A DNA stretch of 64,000 bases. Source: Flavobacterium saccharophilum. GTDB taxonomy: Bacteria > Bacteroidota > Bacteroidia > Flavobacteriales > Flavobacteriaceae. Of this stretch, positions 7,253 through 16,693 are shown in pieces. How positions within the stretch are numbered: position 1 is the first letter of the stretch; every line of letters begins with the position of its first letter. A program made the translations under genes and the position numbers. Under the pieces are notes generated by a model. It worked only from the letters and a program-made list of their open reading frames with translations, made no database searches and was not told the origin of the DNA. Location: contig NZ_FRBY01000004.1 of the NCBI RefSeq assembly GCF_900142735.1, positions 186,001 through 250,000 on the forward strand, in the 5' to 3' direction.

Positions 7253-9190
7253 ATGACAAATAAGATAAAAAATATATTCAAAAAAGAAAAGGATCCGTTA
7301 TCATCCGATGAAAAACTAAAACTAATTGAAGCTTCGTCCAAATTGGTCGGCCCAGGAGTGTTTTATTCGACGATAATTGTGATTGCATCATTCTTGCCAG
7401 TATTCTTGCTTACGGGAATGGAAGGCAAACTGTTTAGCCCATTGGCTTGGACAAAATCATTTATCCTAATTGTGGATGCTTTTTTTGCAATTACACTTAC
7501 TCCTGTGTTGATTAGCTTTTTACTCAAAGGCAAACTTCGCACAGAAAACAAAAATCCAATAAACAGAAAATTAGAGAGTATTTATACACCAATTTTGGAG
7601 TTTTGTTTGAGATGGAGAAAAACAGTCTTGGCAATTAATATTGTGGCATTATTAGTAGGTGTATTGATGTTTACTCGTCTGGGATCGGAATTTATGCCTC
7701 CCTTGGATGAAGGCTCTGTTTTATTTATGCCTGTAACCTTGCCCGATGTTTCCAATTCTGAGGTAAAAAGGATTTTGCAGGTTCAGGACAAGCTGATAAA
7801 ATCAATTCCCGAAGTTGCCCACGTTTTGGGAAAAGCGGGAAGAGCCAACACTGCAACCGATAATAGTCCAATCAGCATGATTGAAACAATTATTTTGCTA
7901 AAACCGCGCAGTGAATGGAGAGACGGCAAGAAGAAAGAAGATATTGTCAATGAAATCAATAATAAACTGCAAATACCAGGAGTGACAAATGGTTTTACCC
8001 AACCAATTATCAACCGTATCAATATGCTCTCAACGGGAATCAGAACCGATGTGGGAATAAAAATATATGGCGAAAGTCTAGACACCATTAATGCTTTAGC
8101 CCAAAAAATAAAAATGGCCTTGGACGGAACATCGGGGGTAAAAGATTTGTACGCTGAACCTATTACTGGAGGGAAATACATAGATATTAAAGCCAAACGG
8201 GAAGTAATTGGTCGATATGGACTAAGCATCGATGATATAAATAACGTGGTTGAGGCTTCTATCGGAGGAATGAAATTGACCACAACCATTGAGGGAAGAC
8301 AGCGTTTCTCGGTAAATGCAAGGTATGCGCAAGAATACAGAAATAGTATTGACGCCCTGAAAAAGCTACAAGTACAGACAATGGATTTTGGACCAATTCC
8401 TTTGGAAACCGTTGCCGATGTAACTATCAGTGATGGCCCGCCAATGATAAACAGTGAAAATGCAATGCTCCGAGGGAGTGTTTTGTTCAATGTTCGTGAC
8501 CGTGATTTAGGAAGCACAGTCAAAGAAGCACAGTCGAAACTTAATGAAATGATAACCAAAATGCCAAAAGGCTATTATGTGGAATGGAGTGGCCAATGGG
8601 AAAACCAAATCAGGGCAAACAAAACTTTGAGTTTAATTCTGCCAATTGTTGTTACTATTATTTTCCTCATCCTGTATTTTACTTATAATTCAATGAAAGA
8701 AGCATTGATTACGATGATAACGGTTCCGTTTGCGTTGATTGGAGGTGTTTTTATGGTCTATTTTTATGGAATTAATTTGTCTGTTGCCGTGGCCGTCGGC
8801 TTTATTGCTTTGTTTGGTTTGGCAATTGAAACCGCAATGCTAATTACCATTTATTTGAATGAAGCAATGAACAAAATGGTAGAAAAATATGGCAACAGCA
8901 AGGAAACATTGACAGAAGAAATAATTAGAGAATATATTATTGAGGGTTCAGCCAAGAGACTACGTCCCAAACTAATGACGGTTTCTGTTTCATTATTTGG
9001 TTTGATTCCGATACTTTGGGCTACAGGAACAGGTGCAGATGTGATGCTCCCAATTACCGTTCCGCTCATTGGAGGAACAATTACATCAACGATTTATGTA
9101 TTACTGGTAACCCCTGTTGTTTTTGAGATGGTAAAACTTCATGAATTAAGAACAAAAGGAAAAATAACTCTTATAGATGCAAAACATTAA
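7253..9190 (+). CDS. cusA: CusA/CzcA RND pump, C-terminal half
   Basis: A 645-aa protein that resumes the RND fold at KLIEASSKLVGPGVFYSTII (TM5) and carries TM5-TM12 and the second porter region. NRINMLSTGIRTDVGIKIYG places a Met where E. coli CusA has a substrate Met. FYGINLSVAVAVGFIALFGLA is the TM10 region and GTGADVMLPITVPLIGG the TM12 end. Its ATG starts one base after the upstream stop (TAAAATG), compatible with translational coupling. The first 25 residues (MTNKIKNIFKKEKDPLSSDE) are hydrophilic loop. It overlaps the TolC gene start by 14 bp, so the operon is tight and the gene looks conserved. Confidence 0.85.
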   Translation: MTNKIKNIFKKEKDPLSSDEKLKLIEASSKLVGPGVFYSTIIVIASFLPVFLLTGMEGKLFSPLAWTKSFILIVDAFFAITLTPVLISFLLKGKLRTENKNPINRKLESIYTPILEFCLRWRKTVLAINIVALLVGVLMFTRLGSEFMPPLDEGSVLFMPVTLPDVSNSEVKRILQVQDKLIKSIPEVAHVLGKAGRANTATDNSPISMIETIILLKPRSEWRDGKKKEDIVNEINNKLQIPGVTNGFTQPIINRINMLSTGIRTDVGIKIYGESLDTINALAQKIKMALDGTSGVKDLYAEPITGGKYIDIKAKREVIGRYGLSIDDINNVVEASIGGMKLTTTIEGRQRFSVNARYAQEYRNSIDALKKLQVQTMDFGPIPLETVADVTISDGPPMINSENAMLRGSVLFNVRDRDLGSTVKEAQSKLNEMITKMPKGYYVEWSGQWENQIRANKTLSLILPIVVTIIFLILYFTYNSMKEALITMITVPFALIGGVFMVYFYGINLSVAVAVGFIALFGLAIETAMLITIYLNEAMNKMVEKYGNSKETLTEEIIREYIIEGSAKRLRPKLMTVSVSLFGLIPILWATGTGADVMLPITVPLIGGTITSTIYVLLVTPVVFEMVKLHELRTKGKITLIDAKH

Positions 9191-10430
9191 ACTTTATTTC
9201 GTTTTAAGTTGTTTGATTTTAAGCGTTGCAAATAGTAAAGCGCAAACACTTACATTGGATAATGTCTTGAACACAATCAAAACAAACAATCCACAATTGA
9301 AAATGTATGATGCCGATATTCAAAGCATGGATGCTTCTGCCCAAGGCGCCAGAAGCTGGATGCCTCCACAAGTTGAAACAGGTTTCTTTATGACACCGTA
9401 TAATTCCAATTTGTGGAAAGCCGATGAAATGGCTCCAGGGATGGGAAGTTATATGTTGGGAGTAACCCAAATGATTCCTAATGCTTCTAAGCTTAATGCC
9501 AATGAAAATTTGATGAAAGCAATGTCTTCTGTTGAAAGTGAAAATAAAAATTTCACCCTGAACCAACTCAATGCATCGGCCAAAACCAATTATTACCAGT
9601 GGATCATCAGCAAGAAAAAAATAAAAATTGCCCAAGACAATCTTTTGCTTCTTGATTATATGATTAAGAGTATGGAAATACGATATCAATACAATATGGA
9701 TAAATTGCCATCGTATTACAAAGCCAAATCCCAATATTCCTCTTTGCAAAGTATGATTGTAATGTTAGAAAATGATGTGTCTCAACGAAAATATATGCTC
9801 AATACACTAATGGCTCGTGATAAAAACGAGAATTTGGAAATTGATTCCAGTTATGAAATTAAGGATTTCAATCTTTTTGAAACAGATTTATCTTCCTATA
9901 TAAATAACCGCAGTGATATTAAGGCCATCGATAAAACTAAGGAAATCAACAATCTTAAAATTGAAGTAGAAAAAGTGGCAACCAGACCTGAATTTGGTGT
10001 TAAATACGACCATATGTTTGCTTTTGGAAATCAGCCTCAGCAATTCTCATTGATGGGTATGGTTACAATTCCGATGCCTTGGTCAAACAAAATGAATAAA
10101 GCCAATATGGAAAGCTATCGTATTAAAAACGAAAGTTTGGATTGGCAAAAGCAAATGATTGCCAATGAAACCACCGGAATGATAAAAGGGATGAATGCTG
10201 AGTTTTTGAATCTGAAAAAACAATATCAAATCAATCAAGACAATATTATTCCTGCTTTGAAACGAAATTATGACACCGCAATTTTAGCGTGGCAAAACAA
10301 CACAGGAGAATTGTTCGTGGCGTTAGATGCTTGGGAAGCGATGAATATGACCCAAATCGATGCTTTGGACAAATTAAAAATGATTTTAACGACACAAACA
10401 GAAATCGAAAAACAACTTGAAACCAAATAA
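9177..10430 (+). CDS. TolC/CusC-type outer membrane channel
   Basis: A 417-aa protein with a signal peptide (LYFVLSCLILSVANSKAQ), followed by two coiled-coil-rich halves of the outer-membrane efflux protein family: TLDNVLNTIKTNNPQLKMYDADIQ at the N-terminus, long heptad helices at about 90-200, and a second half ending LWAWQNN-like TGELFVALDAWEAM. It should form the periplasm-spanning trimeric channel for the CusA pump. It overlaps cusA by 14 bp and is followed after 2 bp by the first adaptor gene, so it is cotranscribed. Confidence 0.85.
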   Translation: MQNIKLYFVLSCLILSVANSKAQTLTLDNVLNTIKTNNPQLKMYDADIQSMDASAQGARSWMPPQVETGFFMTPYNSNLWKADEMAPGMGSYMLGVTQMIPNASKLNANENLMKAMSSVESENKNFTLNQLNASAKTNYYQWIISKKKIKIAQDNLLLLDYMIKSMEIRYQYNMDKLPSYYKAKSQYSSLQSMIVMLENDVSQRKYMLNTLMARDKNENLEIDSSYEIKDFNLFETDLSSYINNRSDIKAIDKTKEINNLKIEVEKVATRPEFGVKYDHMFAFGNQPQQFSLMGMVTIPMPWSNKMNKANMESYRIKNESLDWQKQMIANETTGMIKGMNAEFLNLKKQYQINQDNIIPALKRNYDTAILAWQNNTGELFVALDAWEAMNMTQIDALDKLKMILTTQTEIEKQLETK

Positions 10431-10432
10431 TT

Positions 10433-11680
10433 ATGAACCGATATATAAAATATATTGTTGCTTTTATAGTGATTTCTATTATTGGAATTGCAATTTATTT
10501 CGTTGCCATAAAATCGGGAAGTCATTCGGAAATGGAGCATCAAGAGGATGTTTACACCTGTTCGATGCATCCGCAAATAATTAGAGATAAACCAGGCAGT
10601 TGTCCTATTTGCGGGATGACATTAGTAAAAAAAATTACCGAAGACCATTTGGGAGACAGTCATTCGATTGATCATCTTTTGAAGCCAACGGATAATTTTG
10701 TTGTAGGCAATTATCAAACTGAGACTGTAAAAGAAACGGCTATAAGCAGTGAAGTCAATTTGCCGGGAACAGTAATTTATGACCCTAATTCATCTGTAAA
10801 TATCTCAGCTAGAATTAGTGGTCGAATCGAGAAAATGTATGTCAATTATAAATACCAAAGGGTAGCCAAAGGACAGAAAATATTTGAATTGTACAGTCCT
10901 GAATTATTGACTGAACAGCAAAATTTTATCTATTTAATTACCAATGACAATCAAAACACATCGATAATTAATTCTGCTAAACAGAAATTATTGCTTTACG
11001 GAATGACAAATACTCAGATAAATGCATTGTCCTCCGCTAAAAAAACAAATCCAATAATTACAATTTACAGTCCTGCTAACGGAATCATTATCGGAACGGA
11101 AAAAATGGCTAGTACAAATACTTCTTCAATGTCAAGTGCAAGCAACAATACAGAAACCTTGGACATAAAAGAAGGTAATTATATCAAAAAAGGTGAAGGT
11201 GTTTTCAGGTTGGTAAATACGGATAAAGTTTGGGGTGTTTTCAATGTTTTGGAAGGATACAACAGCCTACTTAAAATCAATCAGGCTATAAATATTACTT
11301 CTGAATTGGATGAAAAAAACACTATTTACGGGAAAATAAATTTTGTGGAAACGCAATTAAACCCAGCTGATAAAACCAATAGAATTAGAGTTTATCTGAA
11401 TAATGAAAAGCTGAAATTACCTATCGGCATAAGATTGCAAGGCGTTGTACAATTAAAATCAACAAAGGGAATCTGGTTGCATAAGCAGGCTTTGGTCAGC
11501 TTGGGAGAGACAAAAGTGGTTTTTCTAAAAAAGGAAAATGGCTTCAAAGCAACAGCGGTACATACAGGTATCGAAATGGCTGATTTTATTCAAATTGCAG
11601 ATGGTATTTCTGTGGGAGACACCATTGCTCAAAACGGACAATATTTAATTGATAGCGAAAGCTTTATTAAAACCGAATAA
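10433..11680 (+). CDS. cusB: CusB-type RND adaptor with HMBD (first copy)
   Basis: A 415-aa membrane-fusion protein. It has an N-terminal membrane segment (YIVAFIVISIIGIAIYFVA), an HMBD at about 41-65 (YTCSMHPQIIRDKPGSCPIC), then lipoyl/hairpin and beta-barrel regions (LPGTVIYDPNSSVNISARIS, GRIEKMYVNYKYQRVAKGQK, GVFNVLEGYN, GVVQLKSTKGIWLHKQALVS). It links the RND pump to the TolC-type channel and may deliver bound copper. A Met/Ser-rich insertion SSMSSASNN lies near 225-235. The stop overlaps the start of a second adaptor (TAATG), as usual for coupled translation. Confidence 0.88.
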   Translation: MNRYIKYIVAFIVISIIGIAIYFVAIKSGSHSEMEHQEDVYTCSMHPQIIRDKPGSCPICGMTLVKKITEDHLGDSHSIDHLLKPTDNFVVGNYQTETVKETAISSEVNLPGTVIYDPNSSVNISARISGRIEKMYVNYKYQRVAKGQKIFELYSPELLTEQQNFIYLITNDNQNTSIINSAKQKLLLYGMTNTQINALSSAKKTNPIITIYSPANGIIIGTEKMASTNTSSMSSASNNTETLDIKEGNYIKKGEGVFRLVNTDKVWGVFNVLEGYNSLLKINQAINITSELDEKNTIYGKINFVETQLNPADKTNRIRVYLNNEKLKLPIGIRLQGVVQLKSTKGIWLHKQALVSLGETKVVFLKKENGFKATAVHTGIEMADFIQIADGISVGDTIAQNGQYLIDSESFIKTE

Positions 11681-12897
11681 TGATGAAGACGATAAAAACA
11701 ATAAGTTTACTGGCAATACTATTTACAGTAATAGCTTGTAATACTAAAAATAAGGAAGACCACAACAAACACAATAAGGGTAAAGAAACAACATATTACA
11801 CTTGTTCAATGGATCCGCAGGTTAAGGAAGATAAGCCGGGCAAATGCCCTATTTGTCATATGCATTTAACTCCAATGAAAAAAAACGTTTCAGGAGCCAA
11901 CGAAATAAGTTTGAGTAAACAGCAAATAAAACTAGGCAACATCTCCACACAGTCAATTGCTGAATCTCAAAATAGCATCGAACAAAATTATACGGGAGTT
12001 TTAACGATCAATCAGGAGAAAGCAAATACCCTTTCTGCGCGGGCGATGGGACGAATTGAAAAACTGTATTTTAAGACAGTTGGCGAATACGTCAAAAAAA
12101 ACGATCCTATTTATACTTTGTACAGCGAGGACATTGCCATTGCAAAACAAGATTATTTAATGGCTTATAAGCAATTGTCTATGCCTGGAGATTTTGGCAA
12201 AAATGCTCAAAATATGCTCAAGGCTTCCAAACAAAAATTGTTGTTCTTTGGTTTGACCAATGCACAAATTGAAAATATAAAAACCAAATCGGATGCTTCT
12301 CCAAATACTACGTTTTACAGTACATCACGCGGTTATGTTTCGGAAATAGTCGCAACAGAAGGCAGTTATGCAATGGAAGGTTCGGCAATAATAAAATTAG
12401 CCGATTTGAACAGTCTTTGGCTCGAAACGCAAGTCAATGTCAATTATGCCAAAAATGTGCATCTTGGACAAAAGGCTAAAATCATCTTCACGGATTTTCC
12501 AAATAAAACAGTAGACGCAAAAGTTTCTTTCATTAATCCTGAAATCAATCCTGACACACGTTTACTCCTAATTCGATTGGAAATACCAAATCCAAATTTT
12601 CAATTAAAACCCGGAATGCAGGCTATTGCAAAAATAACCCAATCGAATGCGAAAGGATTGTTTATACCGATTGATGCCGTAATCTGGGAACAAAATGCAA
12701 CCTATATCTGGATCGAAAAAAGCCCAGGTGTGTTTGAAAATGTTATGGTCAAAACGGGAGCAGAAATAAATGGGATGATTGAAATTAAATCTGAAATTGA
12801 TCCCTCAAAAAAAGTGGTAATTACAGGAGCTTATGCCATAAACAGCGAATATAAATTCCGAAAAGGAAGCGACCCAATGGAAGGAATGAAAATGTAA
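11680..12897 (+). CDS. cusB: CusB-type RND adaptor lipoprotein with HMBD (second copy)
   Basis: A 405-aa adaptor related to the preceding gene product. It starts with a lipoprotein signal (SLLAILFTVIAC), a His-rich spacer (DHNKHNKG) and an HMBD at about 39-64 that reads CPICHMHL, with His in place of the usual Gly. The barrel-sandwich and beta-barrel parts follow (ARAMGRIEKLYFKTVGEY, TSRGYVSEIVATEGSYAMEG, LKPGMQAIAKIT). Two adaptors in series could form a mixed hexamer or act at different stages. Its last 20 codons recur as a stray fragment just upstream of the P-type ATPase gene at 13449. Confidence 0.88.
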   Translation: MMKTIKTISLLAILFTVIACNTKNKEDHNKHNKGKETTYYTCSMDPQVKEDKPGKCPICHMHLTPMKKNVSGANEISLSKQQIKLGNISTQSIAESQNSIEQNYTGVLTINQEKANTLSARAMGRIEKLYFKTVGEYVKKNDPIYTLYSEDIAIAKQDYLMAYKQLSMPGDFGKNAQNMLKASKQKLLFFGLTNAQIENIKTKSDASPNTTFYSTSRGYVSEIVATEGSYAMEGSAIIKLADLNSLWLETQVNVNYAKNVHLGQKAKIIFTDFPNKTVDAKVSFINPEINPDTRLLLIRLEIPNPNFQLKPGMQAIAKITQSNAKGLFIPIDAVIWEQNATYIWIEKSPGVFENVMVKTGAEINGMIEIKSEIDPSKKVVITGAYAINSEYKFRKGSDPMEGMKM

Positions 12898-12970
12898 AAA
12901 TAGTATTGAGTATCCTAAATAACCAAGCCCTTTATAAATCAAAATTGAATCTTGAAAAAATACTAAATAA

Positions 12971-13393
12971 ATGGAAAAACTAAAACCATATTCAGCATTA
13001 ATACTTGCATTGGGAGGATTTATTCTTTTTGTAATGGGATTGTACTTTGTTTTTATCCGACCACCTTTATTGCCAGAAGATTTACGCTATATGCAAACTA
13101 CTTCAATGGTTATTAATAATTCCGCTCCGGGTTTAGCAGTTTGGCTTCAAAAAGTATTTTGGGTAATGGGCAGTTACATTTTAACAACAGGATTGCTTAC
13201 AATTTTTATAGCACTCACTTCCTTTCGGGAGCGTACACAAGGAGCTTTTCCCATAGTCGCTATAGCAGGAATGAGTTCAATTGGTTTTATGACCATTGTA
13301 AATTTTATTATTAATTCAGATTTCAAATGGATATTGTCGATTTTTACGCTTCCTTGGTTAATTGCATTAATACTTTATCGACTTCATAAATGA
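12971..13393 (+). CDS. Small membrane protein of the copper operon
   Basis: A 140-aa protein with about four hydrophobic segments (PYSALILALGGFILFVMGLY, KVFWVMGSYILTTGLLTIFI, FPIVAIAGMSSIGFMTIVNF, ILSIFTLPWLIALILYRL). I do not recognise the family. There are no Cys or His clusters; the loop FIRPPLLPEDLRYMQTTSM after TM1 is the most distinctive part. It lies 73 bp after the second adaptor, in the same direction, and so probably belongs to the transcript. Function unknown. Confidence 0.65.
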   Translation: MEKLKPYSALILALGGFILFVMGLYFVFIRPPLLPEDLRYMQTTSMVINNSAPGLAVWLQKVFWVMGSYILTTGLLTIFIALTSFRERTQGAFPIVAIAGMSSIGFMTIVNFIINSDFKWILSIFTLPWLIALILYRLHK

Positions 13394-13448
13394 AAAATTC
13401 AGAAAAGAGTATCAATTTTCTCATCATATTAAGGAGAAAACGATGCAC

Positions 13449-13509
13449 AATAAACAGCGAATATAAATTCCGTAAAGGGAGCGACCCGATGGAAGAAATG
13501 AAAATGTAA
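13449..13509 (+). pseudogene. Orphan copy of the cusB 3' end
   Basis: About 61 bases, ending in the same stop, repeat the last 20 or so codons of the second CusB gene (compare 12838-12897), with a few changes such as GGAATG to GAAATG. There is no start or upstream coding part. It sits directly before the P-type ATPase start (13515), so the ATPase was probably joined here by recombination after loss of another cusB copy. Confidence 0.8.
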
Positions 13510-13514
13510 AAATC

Positions 13515-16052
13515 ATGACACATACTTATACTATTGAAGGAATGACTTGCGATGGTTGTCGCTCTAAAGTCGAAAAAACATTGAATACAATTGATGGTAT
13601 TGAAGCAAAAGTTTCATTAACTCCATCAATAGCAACCATCACTATGGATAAACACGTTCCAACATCTGTATTGCAAGAAGCTTTGACAACTGCTGGAATA
13701 TACACTATTAAATTGAGTACTGATAAAATCGAGGAGCATTCATCAACAAACGAAGCTACTTCAAAATCCCATTCCTCGACGCATTCCCACAGTGATAAAA
13801 AAGAAATTAAAGTTCCTGTTAATGCTAATGGCCAATACTATTGTCCAATGCATTGTGAAGGCGAAAAAGTCTACGACAAAGCAGGCGACTGTCCTGTATG
13901 TGGAATGGATTTAGTCAAAGTACCAGAGTTAAAAGCTAGCAAAACGTTATACACGTGTCCGATGCATCCTGAAGTTATTCAAGAAGCTCCAGGCTCGTGT
14001 CCAATTTGCGGGATGGACTTAGTACCTATGGAACCCAATGACAGCGAAGACCAAAAGACGTACAAGGATTTGGCCAGGAAAATGAAAATAGCTTTAGTAT
14101 TTACCGTACCCATTTTCGCCATTGCAATGATAGAAATGGCACACAACAATCCTTTATTAAAACTAATGGATGCCTCAAAATGGAATTGGGTGCAATTGTT
14201 GCTTTCGCTCCCTGTAGTTTTTTATGCGTGTTGGATGTTCTTTGTTCGTGCTTTTAAATCCATTATTACTTGGAATTTGAATATGTTTACCCTTATTGGT
14301 ATAGGAACGGGAGTTGCCTTTTTGTTTAGTCTAGTTGGAATGTTTTTTCCTGATGTTTTCCCAAATGAATTTAAAACTGAACACGGAACAGTATTACTCT
14401 ATTTTGAAGCTACAACAGTTATTCTAACTTTAGTTTTGTTAGGACAATTATTAGAAGCAAGGGCGCACAGTCAAACTAGTGGAGCTATAAAAGAATTATT
14501 AAAGCTTGCTCCTACAGAAGCAACTTTGGTAATTGATGGAAATGATAAAGTAATTTCAATCCACGACATTAAAAAAGGCGATCTATTGCGAGTAAAACCT
14601 GGAGACAAAATTCCTGTAGATGGAAAAATAAGCGATGGCGAGAGTAGTATTGATGAAGCAATGATTACTGGCGAACCTATTCCGGTTGACAAAAAGAAAG
14701 ATGACAATGTAATTGCCGGAACAATCAACGGGAATAAATCCTTTGTTATGATTGCTGAAAAAGTGGGTTCAGAAACCTTGCTTTCACAAATTGTGCAAAT
14801 GGTAAATGATGCCAGTCGTTCAAGAGCGCCAATTCAGAAATTAGCCGACAGTATTGCTAAATATTTTGTACCAATTGTAGTCATTATTTCGGTAATAACA
14901 TTTTTCATTTGGGCAAAATTTGGTCCAGAACCTGCATTGGTTTATGGTTTTATAAATGCTATTGCTGTTTTAATTATCGCTTGCCCGTGCGCATTGGGTT
15001 TGGCTACGCCAATGTCGGTAATGGTTGGTGTTGGCAAAGGTGCACAATCGGGAGTTTTGATAAAAAATGCCGAAGCATTAGAAAATATGAATAAAATAAA
15101 TGTTTTAATCACCGATAAAACAGGAACAATAACAGAAGGTAAACCATCGGTAGAAACCATTTTCGCATCAAACAATAATGAAAACGATTTGCTACAAAGC
15201 ATCGCTTCTTTAAATCAATACAGCGAGCATCCATTAGCACAAGCGGTTGTTAATTATGCTAAATCAAAAACCGTTTCATTAATAGAAGTTAAAGATTTTG
15301 AAGCCGTTGCAGGAAAAGGAGTTACAGGAACGGTTACCAATAAAAAAGTAGCATTAGGCAATAAAAAATTAATGGAACTGGTCAAAGCCAATGTTTCTGA
15401 TGATTTAGAAAATAAAATTATTGCTGAACAGAAACTAGGAAAAACTGTTTCATATATTGCTGTTGATAGTGTTGCTGTTGGTTTTGTATCAATTACCGAT
15501 GCAATTAAAATATCTAGTAAAGAAGCCATAAAAGAATTATTGCGTCAAGGAATTGAAGTCATTATGCTTACTGGCGACAATGTAAATACAGCCAAAGCAG
15601 TTGCTGATGAATTAAACTTATCATCCTACAGAGCTAGTTGTTTACCCGAAGACAAATTGAACGAAATAAAACGTTTACAATCCGAAGGGAAAATTGTAGC
15701 AATGGCAGGCGATGGTATAAATGATGCGCCCGCTCTTGCACAAGCCGACATTGGAATTGCTATGGGAACAGGAACTGATGTGGCTATTGAAAGTGCAAAA
15801 ATTACTTTGGTAAAAGGTGATTTACAAGGTATAGTAAAAGCCAAGAATTTGAGCCACTCTGTAATGCGAAATATCAAACAAAATTTGTTTTTTGCTTTCT
15901 TTTACAATGTTTTAGGAGTTCCCATTGCAGCAGGAGTTTTATATCCATTTTTTGGAATTTTATTATCGCCCATGATTGCAGCTTTAGCAATGAGTTTTAG
16001 TTCGGTTTCTGTAATTGTAAATGCTTTGCGATTAAGAAGTTTGAAATTGTAA
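13515..16052 (+). CDS. copA: Cu+-type P1B ATPase with HMA and two HMBD domains
   Basis: An 845-aa protein. The N-terminus has an HMA domain (GMTCDGC at 9-15), a His/Ser-rich linker (SHSSTHSHSD), and two HMBD units at about 108-133 and 146-170. The ATPase core has IACPCALGLATP (first Cys about 490), phosphorylation motif DKTGT (Asp about 534), the SEHPLAQAV motif, and GDGINDAPALAQADIG. FYNVLGVPIAAG and MSFSSVSVIVNALRL match the TM7/TM8 signature of the Cu+ subgroup (P1B-1). It should export Cu+ from the cytoplasm to the periplasm, where the RND system takes over. It starts 5 bp after the stray cusB end and may be under the operon promoter. Confidence 0.93.
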   Translation: MTHTYTIEGMTCDGCRSKVEKTLNTIDGIEAKVSLTPSIATITMDKHVPTSVLQEALTTAGIYTIKLSTDKIEEHSSTNEATSKSHSSTHSHSDKKEIKVPVNANGQYYCPMHCEGEKVYDKAGDCPVCGMDLVKVPELKASKTLYTCPMHPEVIQEAPGSCPICGMDLVPMEPNDSEDQKTYKDLARKMKIALVFTVPIFAIAMIEMAHNNPLLKLMDASKWNWVQLLLSLPVVFYACWMFFVRAFKSIITWNLNMFTLIGIGTGVAFLFSLVGMFFPDVFPNEFKTEHGTVLLYFEATTVILTLVLLGQLLEARAHSQTSGAIKELLKLAPTEATLVIDGNDKVISIHDIKKGDLLRVKPGDKIPVDGKISDGESSIDEAMITGEPIPVDKKKDDNVIAGTINGNKSFVMIAEKVGSETLLSQIVQMVNDASRSRAPIQKLADSIAKYFVPIVVIISVITFFIWAKFGPEPALVYGFINAIAVLIIACPCALGLATPMSVMVGVGKGAQSGVLIKNAEALENMNKINVLITDKTGTITEGKPSVETIFASNNNENDLLQSIASLNQYSEHPLAQAVVNYAKSKTVSLIEVKDFEAVAGKGVTGTVTNKKVALGNKKLMELVKANVSDDLENKIIAEQKLGKTVSYIAVDSVAVGFVSITDAIKISSKEAIKELLRQGIEVIMLTGDNVNTAKAVADELNLSSYRASCLPEDKLNEIKRLQSEGKIVAMAGDGINDAPALAQADIGIAMGTGTDVAIESAKITLVKGDLQGIVKAKNLSHSVMRNIKQNLFFAFFYNVLGVPIAAGVLYPFFGILLSPMIAALAMSFSSVSVIVNALRLRSLKL

Positions 16053-16354
16053 TAACAAATAAAAAATAAGTTATAGCTGTTTTAAAAACGAATAACTTTA
16101 CTCAAATGATGCTATCTGTAAATTTGATTCTGATTATTCATTATGCAGAAATAGCAAAATCAGTGTAAATACATAAAGCATGGATAATGTATGGAAAAGC
16201 AATAAATAAGCTTTAGAAGCTAATGATGAACCTATCTTACATCATTAAGTTTTTAGTGCTAACTTTTTCAAATCCTGAAAAAAATGTTTCGTATACAGGT
16301 TCATAAGGACCTCATTAAAAGAGGATAAAAAGAATGATGCTTTAAATAGGAGAG
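16053..16354. other. Gene-free gap after copA
   Basis: I see no gene or RNA here. It is AT-rich and separates the forward copper operon from the broken merC copy and the convergent TonB gene. Confidence 0.5.
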
Positions 16355-16545
16355 CTATAGTCCAATTATTGAAATTGGTACCATTACAAAAAACATAATA
16401 AGTGTCCAACCTCCGAATAATTCAAAGCTACCCAAGCCTAAAGCAAAAGCTCCAAAAGCAAATAATGGAAAACAGCAAGGGGAAAAAATGCTGTTATAAA
16501 TAATCCGGTTAATCCTAGCTTGTCTATATTATTCGTTATTTTCAT
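16355..16545 (-). pseudogene. Frameshifted, truncated merC-like gene
   Basis: Reading from an ATG at 16545 on the minus strand gives MKITNNIDKLGLTGLFITA, closely matching the N-terminus of the protein at 5350. A one-base shift is then needed to continue as FSPCCFPLFAFGAFALGLGS and FELFGGWT, ending at a TAG at 16357. The Cys pair is retained, but the frame is broken and the last two membrane segments and the Cys-rich tail are absent. It is a dead relative of the MerC-like transporter. Confidence 0.8.
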
Positions 16546-16640
16546 TTTATGATATTTCAAAAATTTGATTGAAGTTGATTTTTTTAATTCAAATATATAG
16601 TTAAATTGTCTTTGCATTTTATTTGTTTAATTTAAATTGA

Positions 16641-16680
16641 AAAAAAAGCCTGTAGAAATATTCTCTACAGGCTTTTTATA
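16641..16680. terminator. Bidirectional terminator
   Basis: A perfect 14-bp stem (16643-16656 with 16664-16677), a 7-base loop, an A run before and a T run after. It lies between the forward copper genes and the convergent TonB receptor, 17 bp past the latter's stop. Confidence 0.85.
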
Positions 16681-16693
16681 TTTATGGTAATAT

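Noticed and set aside
7783..8559. A 258-codon open frame opposite cusA
   Set aside because: It lies wholly inside a well-conserved RND gene, has no recognisable family features, and mirrors the codon bias of the sense gene.
9219..9749. Antisense frame inside the TolC gene
   Set aside because: Shadow of the forward gene, no independent support.
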